From positions 1-64,000 of the forward strand of contig NZ_VEDO01000015.1 of assembly GCF_007677875.1 (NCBI RefSeq): DNA of 64,000 nucleotides, written 5' to 3'. The DNA is from Variovorax boronicumulans. Its GTDB lineage: Bacteria > Pseudomonadota > Gammaproteobacteria > Burkholderiales > Burkholderiaceae_C. Shown here in pieces: positions 49,043 to 63,178 of this stretch. How positions within the stretch are numbered: the stretch's first letter is position 1; every line of letters starts with the position of its first letter. The notes under the pieces were generated by a model. The model saw only the letters and a program-made list of their open reading frames with translations, was not told the DNA's origin and did no database searches. A program made the position numbers and the translations under genes.

Positions 49043-51340
49043 ATGAAACATTCCATGCATCGCTTTCGCACGCGCGCGCTGACCACGGCCCTGGGGCTGT
49101 TGTTGGTGGCCCACCAGGCCTGGGCGGTCGACCCGTTCAAGGTGCGTGACATCCGCATCGAAGGCCTGCAACGCGTGGAGCCCGGCACCGTGTTCGCCTC
49201 GCTGCCATTGCGCGTGGGCGACACCTATTCCGACGAGATGGGGGCCTCGGCGATCCGAGCCCTGTTCGGTCTGGGCCTGTTCACCGATGTGCGCATCGAG
49301 GTCAGCGGTGACGTGCTCGTGGTGGTGGTCGAAGAGCGTCCCACGGTGGCCGACGTCACCTTCGCCGGCACCAAGGAGTTTGAGCAGGACGCGTTGAAGA
49401 AGGCCCTGCGCGACATCGGCCTGACCGAAGGCCGCCCCTTCGACAAGGCGCTGGCCGACCGTGCCGAGCAGGAGCTCAAGCGCCAGTACATCAACCGCAG
49501 CCTGTACGGTGCCCAGGTCGTCACCACGGTCACGCCGATCGAGCGCAACCGCGTGAATCTGACCTTCACCGTGACCGAAGGCGATCCGGCCAAGATCAAG
49601 GAAATCCGAATCGTCGGCAACAAGGCCTTCAGTGAAGGCACGCTGCGCGACCTGTTCGAACTGGACACGGGCGGGTGGCTCAGCTGGTACACCAAATCCG
49701 ACCGCTACTCGCGGGCCAAGCTCAACGCCGACATCGAAACGCTGCGCTCGTACTATCTCTCGCGCGGCTACCTGGAGTTCCAGGTCGACTCGACGCAGGT
49801 GGCGATCTCGCCCGACAAGGAAGACATCGCCATCGTGCTCAACATCACCGAGGGCGAGCGCTACGTGGTGTCCAGCGTCAAGCTGGAGGGCAACTACCTG
49901 GGCCGCGACGACGAATTCAAGTCGCTGATCACGATCCGCCCCGGCGAGGCGTACAACGCCGACCGCGTGGCTGAGACCACCAAGGCCTTCCGAGACAACT
50001 TCGGCAACTACGGCTTCGCCTTCGCCAATGTGGAAGCGCGGCCCGACATCGACCGCAGCAACAACAGCGTGGCCCTGCTGCTGACGGCGGAGCCCTCGCG
50101 CCGCGCCTACGTGCGCCGCGTCAACGTGGTGGGCAACACGCGCACGCGCGATGAAGTGATCCGCCGCGAGTTCCGCCAGTTCGAATCGTCTTGGTACGAC
50201 GGCAACAAGATCCGCCTGTCGCGCGACCGCGTCGACCGCCTCGGCTACTTCACCGAGGTCAACATGGAGACCCTGGAGGTGCCGGGCGTGCCGGACCAGG
50301 TCGACCTGCAGGTCACCGTGGCCGAAAAGCCCACGGGCAGCCTGACCATGGGCGCCGGCTTCTCCAGTGCCGAAAAGCTCGCGCTGTCCTTCGGCATCAA
50401 GCAGGAGAACGCATTCGGTTCGGGCAACTACCTGGGCCTGGACATCAACACCAGCAAGTACAACCGCGCCATCGTGCTGAACACGGTCGACCCGTATTTC
50501 ACGACCGATGGCGTGTCGCTGTCGCTGGATTTGTTCCACCGCAATTCGCGGCCTTACAACGACCAGGGCGGCAATTACCAGCTCGAGACCACGGGTGCTG
50601 GCGTGCGCTTCGGCGTGCCGTTCAGCGAGGTCGATACGGTCTACTTCGGCGGAACGCTGGAACGCACGACCATCAAGCCCGGCACCAACATCCCGGCCGC
50701 CTACCTGGCCTATGCCGACAAGTTCGGCTACACCAGTTATTCGTTCCCGTTGTCGGTCGGTTGGCAGCGCGACAGCCGGGACAGCACGCTGGTGCCGACC
50801 AACGGCACCTTGAACAAGGTCAATGCCGAGATCGGTCTGTTCGGCGACACGCGCTATGTGCGCAGCAGCTACCAGTACCAGCAGTTCATCCCCTTGAACA
50901 AGCAGTACACGCTGGCTTTCAACGGCGAGTTGGGCTACGGCAAGGGCCTGTCGGGCCGGCCGTTCCCGGTGTTCAAGAACTTCTATTCGGGTGGCCTCGG
51001 ATCGGTGCGCGGCTTCGAGCAGGGCACGCTGGGTCCGCGCGACGTGACGGGCTCCGTGATTGGCGGCACCAAGAAGGTCACGCTGAATGCGGAAATCCTG
51101 ACGCCTTTCCCGGGCGCCGGCAACGACCGCACGCTGCGCATGTACGGCTTCGTCGACGTCGGCAACGTCTATGGCGAGGACGACAAGTTCGAGCTCAGCG
51201 ACATGCGCGCCTCCGTGGGCGTGGGTGTCAGCTGGATTTCCCCTGTCGGTCCGCTGCGCTTGGCCATTGCCAATCCGGTGCGCAAATTCGCGGGCGATAG
51301 AATCCAAAAACTGCAATTCCAGATAGGTACGTCGTTTTGA
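49043..51340 (+). CDS. bamA: Outer membrane protein assembly factor BamA
   Basis: 765 residues: a signal peptide (ALTTALGLLLVAHQAWA), five POTRA domains (first begins FKVRDIRIEGLQRVEPGTV), and a 16-strand Omp85 barrel with the VRGF lid motif (V655-F658) and a terminal phenylalanine (IGTSF) that closes the barrel. It inserts beta-barrels into the outer membrane. The stop overlaps the skp ATG by one base (TGATG). Confidence 0.99.
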   Translation: MKHSMHRFRTRALTTALGLLLVAHQAWAVDPFKVRDIRIEGLQRVEPGTVFASLPLRVGDTYSDEMGASAIRALFGLGLFTDVRIEVSGDVLVVVVEERPTVADVTFAGTKEFEQDALKKALRDIGLTEGRPFDKALADRAEQELKRQYINRSLYGAQVVTTVTPIERNRVNLTFTVTEGDPAKIKEIRIVGNKAFSEGTLRDLFELDTGGWLSWYTKSDRYSRAKLNADIETLRSYYLSRGYLEFQVDSTQVAISPDKEDIAIVLNITEGERYVVSSVKLEGNYLGRDDEFKSLITIRPGEAYNADRVAETTKAFRDNFGNYGFAFANVEARPDIDRSNNSVALLLTAEPSRRAYVRRVNVVGNTRTRDEVIRREFRQFESSWYDGNKIRLSRDRVDRLGYFTEVNMETLEVPGVPDQVDLQVTVAEKPTGSLTMGAGFSSAEKLALSFGIKQENAFGSGNYLGLDINTSKYNRAIVLNTVDPYFTTDGVSLSLDLFHRNSRPYNDQGGNYQLETTGAGVRFGVPFSEVDTVYFGGTLERTTIKPGTNIPAAYLAYADKFGYTSYSFPLSVGWQRDSRDSTLVPTNGTLNKVNAEIGLFGDTRYVRSSYQYQQFIPLNKQYTLAFNGELGYGKGLSGRPFPVFKNFYSGGLGSVRGFEQGTLGPRDVTGSVIGGTKKVTLNAEILTPFPGAGNDRTLRMYGFVDVGNVYGEDDKFELSDMRASVGVGVSWISPVGPLRLAIANPVRKFAGDRIQKLQFQIGTSF

Positions 51341-51861
51341 TGAAGACTTTTATGCGCCCATTCGCAGCCTCCCTGGTGCTGGGACTGGCTGCACTGGCAG
51401 CCCAAGCGCAGGCTGAAGACTTCCGGATCGGGTTCGTCAACATCGACCGCCTGCTGCGCGAAGCGAATCCGGCCAAGGTCGGGCAGAGCAAGCTAGAGGC
51501 CGAGTTCTCCAAGCGCGAGAAGGACCTCATGGAAGCCGGCAATGTGCTCAAAGCCGCCTCGGAGAAATTCGAACGCGAAGCGCCGACCCTGGCGGAGAGC
51601 CAGCGCACGGCACGCCAGCGCCAGCTGACCGAGCAGGACCGCGACTTCCAGCGCAAGCGCCGTGAATTCCAGGAAGACCTGAACCTGCGCAAGAACGAAG
51701 AGCTGCAGCAGGTCATCGACAAGGCCAACCGCATCATCAAGCAGGTCGCCGAGACCGAGAAGTACGACGCCATCCTGCAGGAGGCCGCGTACATCAATCC
51801 CAAGCACGACATCACCGACAAGGTCATCAAGGCTTTGAACGCGGCCAATCCCGTCAAGTGA
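51340..51861 (+). CDS. skp: Periplasmic chaperone Skp/OmpH
   Basis: 173 residues with a clear signal peptide ([18 protein letters not shown]) followed by a short beta segment ([14 protein letters not shown]) and a long charged coiled coil ([23 protein letters not shown] and on), then [10 protein letters not shown]. The trimeric jellyfish chaperone carries unfolded barrel proteins from Sec to BamA. Its stop overlaps the lpxD GTG start. Confidence 0.96.
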   Translation: MKTFMRPFAASLVLGLAALAAQAQAEDFRIGFVNIDRLLREANPAKVGQSKLEAEFSKREKDLMEAGNVLKAASEKFEREAPTLAESQRTARQRQLTEQDRDFQRKRREFQEDLNLRKNEELQQVIDKANRIIKQVAETEKYDAILQEAAYINPKHDITDKVIKALNAANPVK

Positions 51862-52880
51862 GCGGGACGTGCGGACCTGACGTGGCGCTGGACCTTGGCG
51901 CGATCGTCGATGCGCTGGGTGGGGAACTGCACGGCGAACGCTCCACGGGCATCGCAGGCCTGGCACCTTTGGCCTCGGCCGGTCCCGGGCAGATCACCTT
52001 CCTGAGCAACGCCAAGCTGGTTGCCCAGCTTGCGCCCAGTCCGGCGGCCTGCGTGATCGTGGGCCCGGCCCTGCGCGATCAGGCACTGGCCCGCGGTGCC
52101 TGCATCGTCGCCGACGATCCCTACCTTTACTACGCACGGCTGACGCAGCTGTGGAAGCGCACACAGATGCCGGTGCGCCCCGCTGGTGTGCACCCCAGCG
52201 CCTTCGTCGATCCCGAGGCCGAGGTCGATCCGACGGCCTGGATCGGCCCGCTCTGCGTGGTCGAGCGCGGTGCGCGCATCGGCGCGGAGACCGTGCTGAC
52301 CTCGCGCGTCACTGTGGGTGAGCGCTGCAGCATCGGCGCGCGCTGTACCGTCCAACCCGGTGCGGTCATCGGTGCCGACGGCTTCGGCTTCGCGCCGAAC
52401 GAAGGGCGCTGGGAAAAGATCGAGCAGCTCGGCGCGGTGCGCATCGGCGATGAGGTCGACATCGGCGCCAACACCTGCATCGACCGTGGCGCCATGGGCG
52501 ACACCGTGATCGAAGACGGCGTCAAACTCGACAATCTGATCCAGATCGCGCACAACGTGCGCATCGGCAGGCACTCGGCCATCGCTGGCAGCGCCGCGAT
52601 TGCGGGCAGTACCACGGTCGGCGAACACTGCACCATCGGCGGTGCGGCCAAAATCACCGGCCACGCCACCATCGTCGACCACGTGCACATCGGCGGTGGT
52701 GCTTCGGTCACGGGCAGCATCCGCAAGGCGGGTGCCTATGGCGGTGTCTACCCGCTGGACGAGTTCGGGAAATGGGAGAAGTCCGCCGCCACGCTGCGCC
52801 AGTTGCCGGCACTGCGCGAACGGCTGCGCGCGCTGGAGCGCCACCTCGCCCGCGACGGAAAAGAAGAGACCAAGACATGA
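51858..52880 (+). CDS. lpxD: UDP-3-O-(3-hydroxyacyl)glucosamine N-acyltransferase
   Basis: 340 residues from a GTG overlapping the skp stop (GTGA). The N-terminal uridine-binding domain has [13 protein letters not shown]; the left-handed beta-helix has many hexapeptides ([23 protein letters not shown]), then the catalytic-histidine region [17 protein letters not shown]. Third committed step of lipid A synthesis, using 3-hydroxyacyl-ACP. Confidence 0.98.
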   Translation: MSGTCGPDVALDLGAIVDALGGELHGERSTGIAGLAPLASAGPGQITFLSNAKLVAQLAPSPAACVIVGPALRDQALARGACIVADDPYLYYARLTQLWKRTQMPVRPAGVHPSAFVDPEAEVDPTAWIGPLCVVERGARIGAETVLTSRVTVGERCSIGARCTVQPGAVIGADGFGFAPNEGRWEKIEQLGAVRIGDEVDIGANTCIDRGAMGDTVIEDGVKLDNLIQIAHNVRIGRHSAIAGSAAIAGSTTVGEHCTIGGAAKITGHATIVDHVHIGGGASVTGSIRKAGAYGGVYPLDEFGKWEKSAATLRQLPALRERLRALERHLARDGKEETKT

Positions 52881-53317
52881 TGGACATCCACCAGATCCTC
52901 AAGAAACTGCCGCACCGCTACCCCATTCTTCTGGTGGACCGCGTGCTGGCCATTGAGAAGGGCGTGCGCATCAAGGCGCTCAAGAACGTCTCGATCAACG
53001 AGCCCTATTTCGTCGGCCATTTCCCGAACCGTCCGGTGATGCCGGGCGTGCTGATGCTGGAAGCCATGGCCCAGGCCGCGGCGCTGCTGTCGTTCGCGAG
53101 CAGCGGCCAGGACCTGGACGACAACACGGTCTACTACTTCGCCGGCATCGATGCGGCCCGCTTCAAGCGGCCGGTGGAGCCCGGTGACCAGTTGGTGCTG
53201 GACGTGGAACTGCTGCGCCAGAAGGCCGGCATCTACAAGTTCAAGGGCACGGCCAGCGTGGGCGAGAGCATCGCCTGCGAGGCCGAGCTGATGTGCACCA
53301 TGCGCAAGGTGGCCTGA
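52877..53317 (+). CDS. fabZ: 3-hydroxyacyl-ACP dehydratase FabZ
   Basis: 146 residues from ATG 52877 (ATGA overlap with lpxD). The hot-dog fold has [14 protein letters not shown], the catalytic His in [20 protein letters not shown] and the Glu in the same segment, and [19 protein letters not shown]. It dehydrates the same 3-hydroxyacyl-ACP pool drawn on by LpxA and LpxD, which explains its place between them. Confidence 0.99.
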   Translation: MMDIHQILKKLPHRYPILLVDRVLAIEKGVRIKALKNVSINEPYFVGHFPNRPVMPGVLMLEAMAQAAALLSFASSGQDLDDNTVYYFAGIDAARFKRPVEPGDQLVLDVELLRQKAGIYKFKGTASVGESIACEAELMCTMRKVA

Positions 53318-53333
53318 GCGGGGAGCCTGCCAC

Positions 53334-54122
53334 ATGGCCCATGTCCACCCCAGTGCCATCGTCGATCCGGCGGCCGAGCTCGACGACTCGGTGCGCGTGG
53401 GTGCGTTCAGCCTGATCGGCCCGCATGTGCGCATCGGCGCCGGCACCGAGGTGGCCCCGCACTGCGTGATCGAGGGCCACACCACGATCGGGCGCGACAA
53501 CAGGATCTTCCAGTTCGCCTCGCTGGGCGCCGTGCCGCAGGACAAGAAGTACGCGGGCGAGCCGACCGAACTCGTGATCGGCGACCGCAACGTGGTCCGC
53601 GAGTTCTGCACCTTCAACCTGGGCACCGTGCAGGACGCCGGCGTCACGCGCATCGGCAGCGACAACTGGATCATGGCCTACGTGCACATCGCGCACGACT
53701 GCCAGATCGGCAACCACGCCACCATGGCCAACAACGCCACGCTGGCCGGCCACGTGCAAGTGGGCGACCACGTGACCGTGGGCGGCCTGACCGGCATCCT
53801 GCAGCGCATGCGCATCGGCGACCACGCCATGATCGGTTTCGCGAGCCACGTGAACAAGGATGTGCCGCCGTTCATGGTCGTCGATGGCAATCCCCTGCAG
53901 GTGCGCGGCGTGAACCTCGTCGGCCTGCGCCGGCGCGATTTCTCCGTCGAACGGCAGACCGCCGTGCGCGAGATGCACAAGCTGCTCTACCGCCAGGGCA
54001 AGACGCTGGACGAGGCCATCGCCGGCATCGAGGCGCTGACCGCCACGCACCCCGAGGCCGCCGGCGAGGTGGCGGCCATGCTGGGCTTTCTGCGCAGCTC
54101 GACCGTCGGCATCGCGCGCTGA
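53334..54122 (+). CDS. lpxA: UDP-N-acetylglucosamine O-acyltransferase
   Basis: 262 residues, the family's usual length. Starts [21 protein letters not shown] with hexapeptide coils, [15 protein letters not shown], the catalytic histidine region [20 protein letters not shown], and a C-terminal helical tail. First step of lipid A synthesis. It follows fabZ by 16 bp. Confidence 0.99.
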   Translation: MAHVHPSAIVDPAAELDDSVRVGAFSLIGPHVRIGAGTEVAPHCVIEGHTTIGRDNRIFQFASLGAVPQDKKYAGEPTELVIGDRNVVREFCTFNLGTVQDAGVTRIGSDNWIMAYVHIAHDCQIGNHATMANNATLAGHVQVGDHVTVGGLTGILQRMRIGDHAMIGFASHVNKDVPPFMVVDGNPLQVRGVNLVGLRRRDFSVERQTAVREMHKLLYRQGKTLDEAIAGIEALTATHPEAAGEVAAMLGFLRSSTVGIAR

Positions 54123-54125
54123 GCC

Positions 54126-55286
54126 ATGGCCGGGGCTGCGGCGCGGCGTTGCGCGATGGTGGCCGGTGAGGCCTCGGGTGATCTGCTCGCGGGGCTGTTG
54201 CTGGATGCCCTGCAGGCACGTTTGCCGGCCCTGCAGTCCATGGGGATCGGCGGCCACCAGATGCAGGCACGTGGTTTCGAGGCCTGGTGGCCCAGCGAAA
54301 CCTTGGCCGTGCGCGGGTATCTGGAGGTGCTTCCGCACCTGCGCCGGCTGCTCGCGATCCGACGCGAACTGGGCGACCGGCTGCTGCGCGAGCGGCCCGA
54401 CATCTTCATCGGTATCGACGCGCCAGACTTCAACTTCGGCCTGGAGGCGCGGCTGCGCGCCGCCGGCATTCCCACGGTCCACTTCGTGAGTCCCTCGTTC
54501 TGGGCCTGGCGTGCGAAGAAGGTCGAGACCCTCAAGCGCAGCGCCGACCATGTGCTGTGCATCTTCCCATTCGAGCCGGACCTGCTGGCCGCGCACGGCG
54601 TGCCCGCCACCTACGTTGGCCATCCACTGGCCAGCGTGATTCCGCTGGAACCGGACCGACAGGCCGCGCGCCGGCAACTCGGCTTGGCGTCGGACTCCTG
54701 CGTGGTCGCGGTGCTGCCGGGCAGCCGGGGTTCCGAAATCCAGCAGATGGCTGCGCGCTTCTTCGCCGCGGCGCGCACCCTGCTGCGCACCCGGCCGGCC
54801 CTGCAATTCGTGGTGCCGGCTGTGCCGTCGCAAGAGGCCGCGATCCGCCGCCTGGCCGATGCCGCAGGCCTGGGCGCGCGCCTGCAGGTCGTTAGCGGCC
54901 AGTCGCACACCGTGCTGGCGGCCTGCGATGTGGCACTCGTGGCCAGCGGCACTGCCACGCTGGAGACGGCCTTGTACAAGCGGCCCATGGTCATCGCCTA
55001 CCACATGAACCGGCTGTCGTACTGGCTCATGCGCGGGCGCAACCTCATGCCCTGGATCGGCCTGCCCAACATCTTGTGTCGCGACACCGTGGTGCCCGAG
55101 CTGATCCAGGATGCCGCCACACCGGAGGCGCTGGCTGCGGCACTGGAACGTTGGGTACGCGCGCGGGATGCGGCACCGGAGACAATTACGGCCTTGGAAC
55201 AACGCTTCACGGCGCTGCATCTGGAACTGCGGCGCGATACGGCACGGTTGGCGAGCGATGCGATCGAAAAACTTCTTGCGGGCTGA
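54126..55286 (+). CDS. lpxB: Lipid-A-disaccharide synthase
   Basis: 386 residues. [19 protein letters not shown] is at the N-terminus, then [51 protein letters not shown] and LPGSRGSEI, followed by [10 protein letters not shown]; a GT-B glycosyltransferase acting at the inner membrane surface. The rnhB start lies inside its last 29 bases. Confidence 0.99.
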   Translation: MAGAAARRCAMVAGEASGDLLAGLLLDALQARLPALQSMGIGGHQMQARGFEAWWPSETLAVRGYLEVLPHLRRLLAIRRELGDRLLRERPDIFIGIDAPDFNFGLEARLRAAGIPTVHFVSPSFWAWRAKKVETLKRSADHVLCIFPFEPDLLAAHGVPATYVGHPLASVIPLEPDRQAARRQLGLASDSCVVAVLPGSRGSEIQQMAARFFAAARTLLRTRPALQFVVPAVPSQEAAIRRLADAAGLGARLQVVSGQSHTVLAACDVALVASGTATLETALYKRPMVIAYHMNRLSYWLMRGRNLMPWIGLPNILCRDTVVPELIQDAATPEALAAALERWVRARDAAPETITALEQRFTALHLELRRDTARLASDAIEKLLAG

Positions 55287-55899
55287 GCAGCAGGTGCTGG
55301 GCTGGGCCGCACCGGGACTGATGGCGGGCGTGGACGAGGCCGGCCGCGGGCCGCTGGCGGGCCCCGTGGTGGCCGCCGCCGTGATCTTGGACGAGCGCCA
55401 GCCCATCGCCGGCCTGGCCGATTCCAAGACCCTGACGGCGCTGCGCCGCGAGCGCCTGTACGACGAGATCCGCGCCAAGGCGCTGTGCTGCGCGATCGGC
55501 GAGGCCTCGGTCGAGGAGATCGACAGGCTCAACATCCTCAAGGCCACGCTGTTGGCCATGCAGCGTGCGGTGCAAGGGCTGCGGCTCAAGCCCGTGCGCG
55601 TGCTCGTGGATGGCAACCAGTTGCCGGTGCTGGAGGTGCTGGCCGAGGCCGTGGTCAAGGGCGATGCGCTGGTGCCCGCCATCTCGGCGGCCTCCATCCT
55701 GGCCAAGGTGCACCGCGACCGCTGGTGCCAGGAGATCCACGCGGAGTTTCCGCAGTACGGCTTCGACGCCCACAAGGGCTACGGAACGGCTGCACATCTC
55801 GAAGCACTGCGCCTTCACGGCGCCTGCGCCTGGCACCGCCAGTCCTTCGCACCGGTGCGCGAAGCCGGTGCGCGCACCGCGATGCTGGTCGGGCCATGA
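55258..55899 (+). CDS. rnhB: Ribonuclease HII
   Basis: 213 residues if ATG 55258, which overlaps the lpxB 3' end by 29 bp, is used. The active-site motifs are [20 protein letters not shown] (first acidic pair), [17 protein letters not shown] (third acid) and the C-terminal HKGYGTAAH. It removes ribonucleotides from DNA. A start at 55321 would cut off the first strand, so the overlapping start is preferred. Confidence 0.96.
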   Translation: MRSKNFLRAEQQVLGWAAPGLMAGVDEAGRGPLAGPVVAAAVILDERQPIAGLADSKTLTALRRERLYDEIRAKALCCAIGEASVEEIDRLNILKATLLAMQRAVQGLRLKPVRVLVDGNQLPVLEVLAEAVVKGDALVPAISAASILAKVHRDRWCQEIHAEFPQYGFDAHKGYGTAAHLEALRLHGACAWHRQSFAPVREAGARTAMLVGP

Positions 55900-56660
55900 G
55901 CGTCCTGGAAATCCGCTCGCGCGAGAATCCGCAATTCAAGGAACTGCGCCGGCTGGCGCAGGAGAACGGCGCCTACCGGCGCCAGGGCCGCATCTGGATC
56001 GAGGGCGAGCACCTGTGCCGTGCCGCGCTGGCGCGCGGCTGGCAGCCCGCGCAGCTGGTGATGTCCGCGCAGGGAGAGGCCATGGCTGCATCACTGGGCC
56101 TGGACGCGAACGTACCGCGCCTGCTGCTGGCCGATGCGCTTTGGAGCCAGCTCAGCGCGCTGGGCTCGCCGGCCGGCTTCGCCTGCGTGTTGGCGCTGCC
56201 GGCCGCGCCGGCACTCGACCCGCTGGCCGCCACCGTGGTGCTGGACCGGCTGCAGGACGCAGGCAATGTCGGTTCCATTCTGCGCAGCGCCGGCGCCTTT
56301 GGCTTTGGCCAGGTGCTGGCACTTGCCGGCACGGCCGCACTGTGGTCGCCCAAGGTGCTGCGCGCCGGCATGGGCGCCCACTTCGGCCTGCGCCTGATCG
56401 AGGCGGCAGATGACGACGCCGTCGCCGCGCTGCAGGTGCCGCTGGTGGCCACCAGTTCGCACCAGGGCGAATGGCTGCATGTTGCCGCGCCACCGTATCC
56501 CTGCGCCTGGCTGATGGGCCATGAAGGGCAGGGTGTGTCGCCGGCACTGCAGGCGCGGGCCCAGTTGCACATCCGCATCGCCCAGCCGGGTGGGGAAGAG
56601 TCGCTCAATGTGGCAGCCGCCGCCGCCATTTGCCTGCACGCGAGCGCGCCTCGGCTTTGA
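55896..56660 (+). CDS. SpoU-family RNA 2'-O-methyltransferase
   Basis: 254 residues, ATGA overlap with rnhB. An N-terminal substrate-binding domain ([28 protein letters not shown]) is followed by the SPOUT domain: [30 protein letters not shown] (motif 1), [10 protein letters not shown] (motif 2) and [21 protein letters not shown] (motif 3 knot). It should methylate a ribose in rRNA or tRNA; the target base cannot be assigned. Confidence 0.93.
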   Translation: MSVLEIRSRENPQFKELRRLAQENGAYRRQGRIWIEGEHLCRAALARGWQPAQLVMSAQGEAMAASLGLDANVPRLLLADALWSQLSALGSPAGFACVLALPAAPALDPLAATVVLDRLQDAGNVGSILRSAGAFGFGQVLALAGTAALWSPKVLRAGMGAHFGLRLIEAADDDAVAALQVPLVATSSHQGEWLHVAAPPYPCAWLMGHEGQGVSPALQARAQLHIRIAQPGGEESLNVAAAAAICLHASAPRL

Positions 56661-56883
56661 AACGCGACGGCTCCGTGCGAACCTAGGGTAAATCCCAGAT
56701 TTGCACTCCGGTTCAGGGGAGGTTCCGCCAGGCGAGGCGGCGCCCCGCGCTACAATCGTGGGCTTTTTCGCAATCGCGTCGCCGGCCGCATCCACCGCCA
56801 CATCCCCCTAAAGCAGCAGTCCAGGGAAGCACCGCAGGTGCTTGTCGAGGGCGCCGGGCGACCGTCACCATCCGGAGAACCCA
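56661..56883 (+). promoter_or_regulatory. carA promoter and leader
   Basis: No gene lies in this 223-bp gap. TACAAT at 56751-56756 is a likely -10 with no good -35 at the right distance, giving a leader of about 120 nt. A hairpin AAGCACC-gca-GGTGCTT (56827-56843) lies in that leader. GGAG near 56873 is the ribosome-binding site for the GTG start of carA. Confidence 0.45.
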
Positions 56884-61303
<4,420 letters not shown>

Positions 61304-61321
61304 CCGGGTGAGGGCCGGCCG

Positions 61322-62191
61322 ATGACGTCGCAACTGGTGGAGCTGGACCTGGCCGACTGGGCCGGGGCCCGCTCCAACGACGAGTGGATCGCCGCGCTGG
61401 AGGCGGGCAAGGTGCTGTTCTTCCCGCGCCTGCGCTTCGAGCTGCTGCCCGCCGAGCGGCGCCTGCTCGATCCTGCGCTGCTGGCCGAAGGCTCGCGCAA
61501 CATCAGCCTGGACGCCGCGGGCCGGCTCAAGGGCGCGGCTGGCGATGCCGCCACGCAGGAGGCCACGGCTGCCATGGTCGCGCGCTTTCGCAGCCAGGCC
61601 CGCCAGCTCGTGGACGGGCTGCTGCCAGCCTACGGTCCGGCTTTGCGCATGGCGCCCACGAGTTTCCGGCCGGCGCAGGTCGAAACCCGCACGCAATCCT
61701 GGCGGGCCGACGACAAGCGCTTGCATGTCGACGCCTTCCCGTCGCGGCCCAACTACGGCGAGCGCATCCTGCGCGTCTTCACCAACCTGAATCCGGACGG
61801 TGCACCGCGCGTCTGGCGCGTGGGCGAGCCCTTCGAGGCTGTGGCCCAGCGCTTTCTGCCGCGGCTCAAGCCGTATTCCCGTTGGCAAGCCAAGGCCTTG
61901 CGGGCCCTGCGCGTGACCAAGTCGCTGCGCAGCGAGTACGACCACCTGATGCTGCAGCTGCACGACGCGATGAAGTCCGATTTGGGCTACCAGCAAAGCG
62001 CGGCGCAGGAAACCGTGCCGTTCCCGCCGGGATCTGTGTGGGTGTGCTTTTCCGACCAGACATCGCACGCCGTGATGTCGGGCCAGTTCATGGCTGAGCA
62101 GACACTGCATCTGCCGGCGGCGAGCCAATACAATCCGGCCGCGAGTCCGCTGGCCATCCTGAGCCGGCTGACAGGACGAACCCTCGTCTGA
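61322..62191 (+). CDS. kdoO: Kdo hydroxylase family protein (Fe(II)/2-oxoglutarate dioxygenase)
   Basis: 289 residues. The iron-binding HxD is in [20 protein letters not shown], with [18 protein letters not shown] and a late [12 protein letters not shown] that supplies the distal histidine. It matches my memory of the KdoO family, which hydroxylates C3 of a Kdo residue in lipopolysaccharide of Burkholderia and relatives and is encoded next to carB-greA. It would act on Kdo2-lipid A in the cytoplasm or inner membrane. It follows carB by 18 bp and is closed by a terminator. Confidence 0.85.
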   Translation: MTSQLVELDLADWAGARSNDEWIAALEAGKVLFFPRLRFELLPAERRLLDPALLAEGSRNISLDAAGRLKGAAGDAATQEATAAMVARFRSQARQLVDGLLPAYGPALRMAPTSFRPAQVETRTQSWRADDKRLHVDAFPSRPNYGERILRVFTNLNPDGAPRVWRVGEPFEAVAQRFLPRLKPYSRWQAKALRALRVTKSLRSEYDHLMLQLHDAMKSDLGYQQSAAQETVPFPPGSVWVCFSDQTSHAVMSGQFMAEQTLHLPAASQYNPAASPLAILSRLTGRTLV

Positions 62192-62207
62192 TTCCCGCTC
62201 ACCTCAC

Positions 62208-62242
62208 ACCGCCGAACGGCAACGCTCGGCGGTTTGTTTTTT
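62208..62242 (+). terminator. Intrinsic terminator immediately upstream of greA
   Basis: ACCGCCGA-(10 nt)-TCGGCGGT followed by TTGTTTTTT is a strong terminator. It ends the car-kdoO transcript. The T-run abuts the greA ribosome-binding site (GGAG at 62243), so greA mRNA that is cotranscribed must read through it. Confidence 0.88.
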
Positions 62243-62255
62243 GGAGACCCGAACA

Positions 62256-62735
62256 ATGTCCGCAACCTTTCCCGTGACCAAGCGCGGTGCCGAAGCGCTC
62301 AAGAACGAGCTGCACCGCCTGAAGACCGTGGACCGCCCTTTCATCATCAATGCGATCGCCGAGGCGCGCGCGCAGGGCGACCTGTCCGAGAACGCCGACT
62401 ACGACGCGGCCAAGGACCGCCAGGGCTTCATCGAAGGCCGCATCCAGGAGATCGAGGGCAAGCTGTCCGTGGCCCAGGTCATTGATCCGGCCGAGCTCAA
62501 TGCCGGCGGCAAGGTGGTGTTCGGTGCCACCGTGGACCTCGAAGACGAAGACAGCGGCCAGGCCGTGACCTACCAGATCGTGGGCGAGGACGAGGCCGAT
62601 CTCAAGCTGGGCCGCATCAACATCTCCAGCCCGATCGCGCGCGCGCTGATCGGCAAGAGCGAGGGCGACAGCGCCGAGGTGCAGACGCCCGGCGGCATCA
62701 AGCACTACGAGGTCGTCGGCGTCCGGTACATCTGA
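62256..62735 (+). CDS. greA: Transcription elongation factor GreA
   Basis: 159 residues from ATG 62256 (GGAG upstream). The N-terminal coiled coil has [18 protein letters not shown] and the RNA-cleavage tip acidic residues in [20 protein letters not shown]; the FKBP-like C-terminal domain ends YEVVGVRYI. It rescues backtracked RNA polymerase. Confidence 0.99.
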   Translation: MSATFPVTKRGAEALKNELHRLKTVDRPFIINAIAEARAQGDLSENADYDAAKDRQGFIEGRIQEIEGKLSVAQVIDPAELNAGGKVVFGATVDLEDEDSGQAVTYQIVGEDEADLKLGRINISSPIARALIGKSEGDSAEVQTPGGIKHYEVVGVRYI

Positions 62736-62747
62736 CGGCGCGGACCG

Positions 62748-63176
62748 ATGCGCGCGCGCGTGCCGCTGCTAGCGGCGGCCCTGTGGTGGGGCAGCCTCAC
62801 GGCGCTGTTCTGGATCGTGCCGCTGCTGTTCCTGCAGCTGCCCAGTCCGGCCCTGGCCGGTGGTGCTGCGGCCCGGCTGTTCAGCGCCCAGACCTGGGCC
62901 ACGCTGGCCTGCTGCCTGCTGCTGCTGATGGCTTCGCGGCCACGCGATGCCGACCGCATGGCCCCCTGGGCTCGGCCCGTGCTGCCTTGGGTGCTGGGCG
63001 GGCTGCTGCTGGCCTTGCTGGTCGAGTTCGCGGTCGCGCCGCGCATCGTGGTGCGTGAGAATCTCAAGCTCTGGCACAACCTGGGCAGCGGCATGCTGCT
63101 GGTGCAATGGCTCTGTGCGAGCATCACGCTGTGGCAACTGGCGCGCCCTGCGCCCCCATCCCAACAAGGAGACTGA
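62748..63176 (+). CDS. DUF4149 inner-membrane protein
   Basis: 142 residues with four predicted membrane segments (LLAAALWWGSLTALFWIVPL; WATLACCLLLLM; VLPWVLGGLLLALLVEFAV; GMLLVQWLCASITLW). DUF4149 proteins of this size follow greA in many beta-proteobacteria. Function unknown. It starts 12 bp after greA and ends 2 bp before the aminotransferase gene, so it is part of that operon. Confidence 0.85.
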   Translation: MRARVPLLAAALWWGSLTALFWIVPLLFLQLPSPALAGGAAARLFSAQTWATLACCLLLLMASRPRDADRMAPWARPVLPWVLGGLLLALLVEFAVAPRIVVRENLKLWHNLGSGMLLVQWLCASITLWQLARPAPPSQQGD

Positions 63177-63178
63177 CC

